A program made the position numbers and the translations under genes. The notes below the pieces were generated by a model, which worked only from the letters and a program-made list of their open reading frames with translations, did not search any database and was not told the origin of the DNA. A stretch of DNA of 19,438 nucleotides. Origin: an uncultured Oxalobacter sp. (lineage in GTDB: Bacteria > Pseudomonadota > Gammaproteobacteria > Burkholderiales > Burkholderiaceae_D). Position 1 is the stretch's first letter. Each line of letters begins with the position of its first letter. This document shows, piece after piece, positions 15,295 through 19,438 of this stretch. The stretch is taken from NCBI GenBank assembly GCA_905202055.1, contig CAJKQK010000039.1:1-19438 (forward strand), read 5' to 3'.

Positions 15295-16074
15295 TTACTG
15301 TATGTCATTGATACTCTTGATCAGCATGATATTGGTCGGGGATGCATTGAAAAGGCCTGTCCTCTGGAATTCAAGGTCAATAATCGTGTACACCGTAGCG
15401 CATACTGCAAGCGAAAATATAACGACCCGGATAACGGGAAGTTTTTTCAGGTTTGACATGCCGTAGCCTGCCATAAGCGAAGCCATGATGGCCAGAATGA
15501 AAATCAGGCCATAGACAACTGCAGGGACATGGTTATTCACATCTGCAAATTGTTCGTCAACAACACCTGTCATCGTGCTGAATGCATTCAGCAACTGGTT
15601 GTTCGCAGTCGCATTGCCGGATTTCCTGACATATTCCGTCAGCTCTTGCCATATCTGTTTTTGAACAATCTGGCTGCGCGCCAGCGCTTCCCGCTCAACC
15701 GGCGAATCAATGTCCGCCTGAGTCGCTTCAAGGCGCAGATCCGCATATTCGCGCAGCGCGATTTGCAGGGAAGCTTTAGCGTCTTCCGGCAAAAGATCAA
15801 GCTTCTGATAAAAATCTGTTATTGCACTCGCTTCCCTGGTAAGCAAGTCACGATGCGAACCATAACTGCTCATGGCCCCGGAAAAACTGAATGCAAGCAG
15901 CAGCCCGAGCAATGCAAACACAACGCCGTCCATTGTGTTGCCTTTCTCGGATTCCTGCCCGCTCACACGCCATCGCTTGCCAAATATGTGTCCGATTTTC
16001 AGCCCACCCAACAGTGCGACAAGAAGAGATAATGAATATACCAGGCCAAAAGTATTGAAAATCATGAGCGACAT
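15295..16074 (-). CDS. DUF4239 / bestrophin-like four-helix membrane protein
   Basis: This 259-residue inner-membrane protein has two helices (about 7-25 and 49-68, the second VVFALLGLLLAFSFSGAM), a long soluble helical segment (about 70-182, with HRDLLTREASAITDFYQKLD and LREYADLRLEA), then two more helices (184-203 and 213-233) and an IIDLEFQRTGLF motif near the end. This two-plus-two layout and the GLLLAFSFSGA and DLEFQRTG motifs are typical of DUF4239, a family with distant likeness to bestrophin channels; function is unknown. The start could be ATG 16074 or ATG 16065; GAAGG lies too close to the first and ten bases before the second, so the shorter form is plausible. It is on the same strand as, and downstream of, the c-di-GMP protein gene, but 467 bases apart, so separate transcription is likely. 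Confidence 0.78.
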   Translation of the reverse strand: MSLMIFNTFGLVYSLSLLVALLGGLKIGHIFGKRWRVSGQESEKGNTMDGVVFALLGLLLAFSFSGAMSSYGSHRDLLTREASAITDFYQKLDLLPEDAKASLQIALREYADLRLEATQADIDSPVEREALARSQIVQKQIWQELTEYVRKSGNATANNQLLNAFSTMTGVVDEQFADVNNHVPAVVYGLIFILAIMASLMAGYGMSNLKKLPVIRVVIFSLAVCATVYTIIDLEFQRTGLFNASPTNIMLIKSINDIQ

Positions 16075-16541
16075 GCCTTCACGAGGTTACGTTTTTTGTT
16101 TATCGATATTCCATTGGCATCAAGCCAGTGAATCTGTGCCGTTTTTCAAATTCTACGGGCTGAAAATTCTTTTTTATACATTTAAAGATAAAGTTGGAAT
16201 ATATAACATTAAACACCATGTAGAAACCGTGAATAAACAAGATTTTCGGAAAGTAACCTCCAGTACATAAGGCCATCCCGTGACAAAAACAAGATAAAGG
16301 CGCTGCAATACGGGAAAATCAAATGAAAAACGAGAAAAGACATGCAGAAAAACATGATTTAATAGTGAAAGAGACCTCCCGCAAATGAAGAGGCCTGTTT
16401 TCAATTATCGGATTTTTGACGCAAATTCAGCGTCGGGGATATCGAATAAAACAAATTCGGTCAGACAGGACAGTGGAAGCGACAGAGATTACAATTTTGG
16501 GAAGCCAGCTTTTTTGCCAGAAGCGAAAACAGGAAAAGAAA
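16075..16541. other. AT-rich spacer between DUF4239 and c-di-GMP genes
   Basis: I see no gene here. The only structures are the weak terminator hairpin at 16372-16396 and a short dyad GACGC...GCGTC just beyond it (about 16429-16445). Short frames on both strands lack ribosome sites. Confidence 0.5.
16372..16396 (-). terminator. Possible terminator after the c-di-GMP protein gene
   Basis: AGACCTC (16372-16378) pairs with GAGGCCT (16390-16396) in seven pairs including one G-U on the minus-strand RNA. It is followed there by CTTTC, a weak tail. Its sequence echoes the terminator at 14235-14261. It stands about 145 bases after the gene's stop. Confidence 0.35.
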
Positions 16542-18825
16542 CTATGTTAACGCATGATTTAACTGATCGTTCCGACCCGATTCGAACGATCGTTCCGTTC
16601 CTGAAGCCGATAACAATTTCTCGAACCGGTCGAAGGGCATTGGCCTGGCATAAAAGAAACCCTGTGCAGTATCGCACTCCAGCTCTTTGAGCAGACCCGC
16701 CTGCTTTTCGGTTTCGACGCCTTCGGTGACCACCACCATTCTTAGCCCTTTAGCCAAAGTAATAATTTGTGCAAGCACATACTTGGCGCGTTCGCTGATT
16801 TCGGCGTTATTCAGGAATTCACGGTCTATCTTGAGCACATCCACGTCAAAATCCTTGAGCATGTTCAGCGAAGAATAACCGCTACCGAAATCGTCGATAC
16901 AAATCAGAAGGCCTATTCTGCGAAGCTGCCTGATAATGCTGACCAGCTCCGTCACATTGTCGTGGATGATCGTTTCCAGCAGCTCCACCTCGATTAACCG
17001 GGGCGGGAGATTGTATCGTGTGATGACGCCATACAATTTGTCTACATAATCCTTGCTGTATACCAGTGACTTGGACTGGTTGATGGAAATGGGCACAGGA
17101 TGGATTCCCATATCCAGCCATTTCCGCTGCAAGCGGCAGACTTCTTCCAGCACATACATATCCATATTGACAATGAAACCATTTCGCTCGAATATGGAAA
17201 TGAATTCGGAAGGCGGAATGACTTTGCCGTCACGCACCCATCGAACCAAGGCCTCCGCTCCTTCAATGCATGAAGTCGCGACATTGTATTTCGGCTGGAG
17301 ATACACCAAAAATTCTTTATTCTCCAGTGCGTCATACATCATATTTTCAATCGTCTTGATCCTGATAGCGTCATTACGTAATTTTTCATCATAAAAAACC
17401 ACCTTGGGATCGGCATGTAACAACTTGGCGCGTTGATGTGCCATCGCAGCACGGTCGATGATTTTGTCCACATCCATGTTTTTCGGATGGATTTTGTACG
17501 CTCCAAAGGTAAAACCCAGCTTGTATCCCTTCTGATTCTGAATCATGGCACTCTGAAACGCATCATCGAATTGCCGAATCTTGCCAACAACTTCTTCTTC
17601 GCCATGACAACTGACGAGCCAGATGAAATTATCATCACTCAGCCTGGCATGCAGGTCCTCTCCGGCATCCATGCGGCTCAACAGCCGATCTATACCGACA
17701 AGAATTTCATCACCCTCCCGATAGCCATACATATCGTTCAACAATTTGAAATTGTCGATATCAATCCGGATCATATAAAGACTTTTGCCTTTATTGCGTT
17801 CAATCATTTCAGCGGCAAGCAGTTTGAACTTGTTGAAATTGTTTCCACCCGTAATCGAATCCACATAGGCAAGCTGTTCCAGCCGGCGTCTGTTTTTATA
17901 ATTCTGGACAACAATAAAAAATATCAGTGCCCCCATGACGATGACTGTGATGACTGCACTGATCACATTACGGTTGATGAGCCGGTCGGCATTGCGTGCA
18001 ATCACCTGCCTCGGCACGACAGAAATCACAAACCAGTCGTTCATGCCGACACTACTGTAAGCCAGTACTTTGGGAACATCTGACTTGTCGTTTTCAAAAA
18101 TGCCGCCCACATTCCGCGCCATATTACTTTTCAATTCCGCAATCAGATTCTCATCGACATGATTTTTACGCATCGAGTCAAAAAGATTGTCAAATCTGTT
18201 CAGGCTGTTTTTGAGGACGGTGTTCACGACCGGCGAACCCTCTTTTGTGATGATGTAGGAAAAACCTTCACCATCGAATGATTTGTGTTTCAACAGTTCG
18301 GACAATACATTCGTATCTTTTGTCGCAATGATCACACCCTGGATATGACCCTTGTGATAAAGCGGTACCGCGTACACATTGATAAAACTGCCACCGATCT
18401 TGTCTGTTAGCCTGTCCGACACATTGCTTTCACCCGCCAGCGCTTTTTTGTAATAGCTGCGCCCAAGCACATTGAAAGATACGTTATCTGTCGTGATGAC
18501 ATTTCCATCGGAAGGAACATAAGCCAGACGCTTGAAGGAATGCCGTTTACTCTCCGCTTTCAGAACATCAAGAGCATAGGCGACATCGAATTTCTCCCGG
18601 CTGCCGATGATATTGGCGATAGCCTCAATCTTGTCCAGCTCCATGGCGTATGGTATTTTTGACAAACATCGCATTTTGCACGGCAATTTCGCTCAGATAT
18701 TGCTTGTTTTGCTGCCGGATATCATCTTTGGTACTGTAAATGAAATAGACACTGACATTGATTAGCACCACCGCCAGCAACAGGATCGCCAATGCAAGCT
18801 GCCTTGTTATCTTTTCTTTCAGCAA
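16542..18825 (-). pseudogene. Cache-GGDEF-EAL membrane protein split by a one-base frameshift
   Basis: Two overlapping frames make one gene. Frame 1 (18825 to about 18660) encodes an N-terminal helix (LALAILLLAVVLINVSVYF, residues 10-28) and the start of the sensor. Frame 2 (from IPYAMELDKIEAIANIIG to 16542) holds the rest. They meet at five A on the minus strand (T5 at 18656-18660); removing one A gives one 760-residue protein. Joined order: helix, Cache-type periplasmic sensor to about 285 (DGNVITTDN, GRSYYKKALAG), second helix (287-308), GGDEF with signature changed to SDDNF (396-400), EAL domain with EAL 524-526, DDFG, LKID, TEGVET and QGFF. It should be a c-di-GMP phosphodiesterase. AAGGTG six bases before TTG 18825 supports that start. 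The break may be sequencing error, real mutation or reversible slippage. Confidence 0.8.
18656..18660 (-). other. Frameshift site (run of five A on the coding strand)
   Basis: Coding strand GTCAAAAATACC: frame 1 reads on into CGC CAT GGA and meets TGA soon after; frame 2 reads AAA ATA CCA TAC into the intact sensor. One A fewer restores the frame. Confidence 0.75.
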
Positions 18826-18950
18826 TGCCGCACCTTTTTGAATCAGAATGACGATTGGCCAATTTTGAAAAAGAGTTGCGCATCTTCAACAGACTGTTTC
18901 ACTAACAGGCTCGATAGCCCATCAGTACGCGCAGGGAGGAAACAGGTTTA

Positions 18951-18975
18951 ATTATAGTTTATTTCCACATGGAAA
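18951..18975 (-). promoter_or_regulatory. Candidate promoter -10 with overlapping upstream dyad
   Basis: On the minus strand a perfect TATAAT (18956 down to 18951) lies about 125 bases before the TTG start of the c-di-GMP gene. Just upstream, between the usual -10 and -35, is the dyad TTTCCA-CA-TGGAAA (18962-18975). The -35 is poor, as expected for an activated or repressed promoter. Confidence 0.4.
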
Positions 18976-19239
18976 GTTTGTTAAATCTTTTTATATCAAA
19001 GGCGTTCATAGACGAACAATGGCAATTGCAGGATCTTCCCGTTAAAAAGATTGCAACTGCCTGAACATACCTGTTCAAAATATCCATTCCGCCTGTCTGA
19101 AGAAAAACATACTGACATCCGGTCAGACAATTGATGAAGAAAAGATCTTTTCGGCGAAAGCGAAGAAAAGAGGCAACGAACCTTTTTGCAGTATAACTAA
19201 AAAGGTAAACACCTCTTGCCTTTGATTAAATTTGCCCAT

Positions 19240-19282
19240 GCATTTATAAATGCAGTCGGGTTGGCACCACCGCAGCGACTGC
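19240..19282. repeat. Adjacent hairpins near the tRNA
   Basis: GCATTTATAAATGC (19240-19253) is a perfect palindrome. GCAGTCG (19252-19258) pairs with CGACTGC (19276-19282) over a 17-base loop. The two overlap by two bases and are partly exclusive. No T run follows on either strand. Confidence 0.4.
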
Positions 19283-19401
19283 AGCTAAACTTGTAATGGG
19301 TATCAAGTCTGGACGCACTCTCCCGACCCCGCAAGAGACAGAGCGCAATAGTAATTAAGGACAAAAAAATCCAGAGAAGCGGAGTAAGCAATTGATTTAA
19401 T

Positions 19402-19438
19402 TGGCCTGCCCAGCACGATTCGAACGTGCGACCTACGG
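19402..19438 (-). tRNA. tRNA 3' part (5' part beyond window)
   Basis: On the minus strand the last 37 bases read as the 3' end of a tRNA: the variable-loop end AGGTC, T-arm GCACG-TTCGAAT-CGTGC, acceptor strand TGGGCAG, discriminator G and an encoded CCA at 19404-19402. The anticodon lies outside the window, so the amino acid cannot be read. Discriminator G would suit arginine or asparagine among others; this is only a guess. Confidence 0.9.

Larger units (their letters stand above)
18826..19401. other. Spacer between c-di-GMP gene and tRNA
   Basis: This holds the c-di-GMP gene's likely promoter and dyad (18951-18975) and two hairpins at 19240-19282. The 64-codon minus-strand frame 19197-19391 starts with TTG without a ribosome site and crosses the hairpins; I do not accept it as a gene. 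Confidence 0.5.

Noticed and set aside
15154..15456. 100-residue plus-strand frame
   Set aside because: Its second half is antisense to the DUF4239 gene and its first half is Lys/Asn-rich composition with no family likeness.
16565..16597. An 11-base match CGATTCGAACG to the T-loop of the tRNA at the right edge, with repeats GATCGTTCCG, suggesting an attachment site
   Set aside because: The match covers only the near-universal T-loop sequence, lies inside the last codons of the EAL gene, and no integrase is seen.
19197..19391. 64-residue minus-strand frame with one hydrophobic segment
   Set aside because: TTG start without a ribosome site, crosses two hairpins, and lies against a tRNA where chance frames are common.

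Overview
The window looks like chromosomal DNA of a Gram-negative bacterium, most likely a betaproteobacterium living at low oxygen, with Oxalobacter-type Burkholderiales as my best guess. The clues are base composition near half GC by eye, a UbiU (oxygen-independent ubiquinone pathway), an exporter operon of the yhiI-rbbA-yhhJ type, beta-type DsbC sequence features, and a family II pyrophosphatase. The genus is inferred from protein resemblance only.

Left part (1-5628). A ubiU-like gene runs off the left edge on the minus strand. Divergent from it is a tight three-gene operon: a HlyD membrane-fusion protein, a fused double-ATPase/permease of the RbbA type, and a second ABC-2 permease. It ends at a strong bidirectional terminator shared with the next gene.

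Middle (5640-11951). A secreted metallo-beta-lactamase-fold hydrolase (minus) is divergent from an FMN reductase followed by a small protein with two four-cysteine modules. The spacer between the divergent genes holds two adjacent inverted repeats. Next come a family II (DHH) inorganic pyrophosphatase with an export signal, a shortened DsbC-like thioredoxin-fold protein with no dimerisation domain or signal (minus), an APC-type amino acid permease, and a membrane-anchored SAM methyltransferase apparently in one operon with the permease.

Accessory part (11952-14800). This is gene-poor: a 28-base perfect palindrome, a small ORF broken by an amber codon, an orphan phage tail-collar/fibre gene, and a 55-residue exported or membrane peptide gene followed by several hairpins. 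It looks like eroded prophage DNA.

Right part (14800-19438). A four-helix DUF4239/bestrophin-like membrane protein lies downstream of a membrane c-di-GMP protein (Cache, degenerate GGDEF, intact EAL). The latter's reading frame is broken by one base in a run of five A (minus strand). The window closes on the 3' part of a tRNA gene.

The main points for a second look are the unreported 55-residue peptide gene, the exported pyrophosphatase, the solitary DsbC catalytic domain, and the frameshift separating the membrane anchor from the c-di-GMP phosphodiesterase. I found no CRISPR array, insertion sequence, rRNA or complete defence system.
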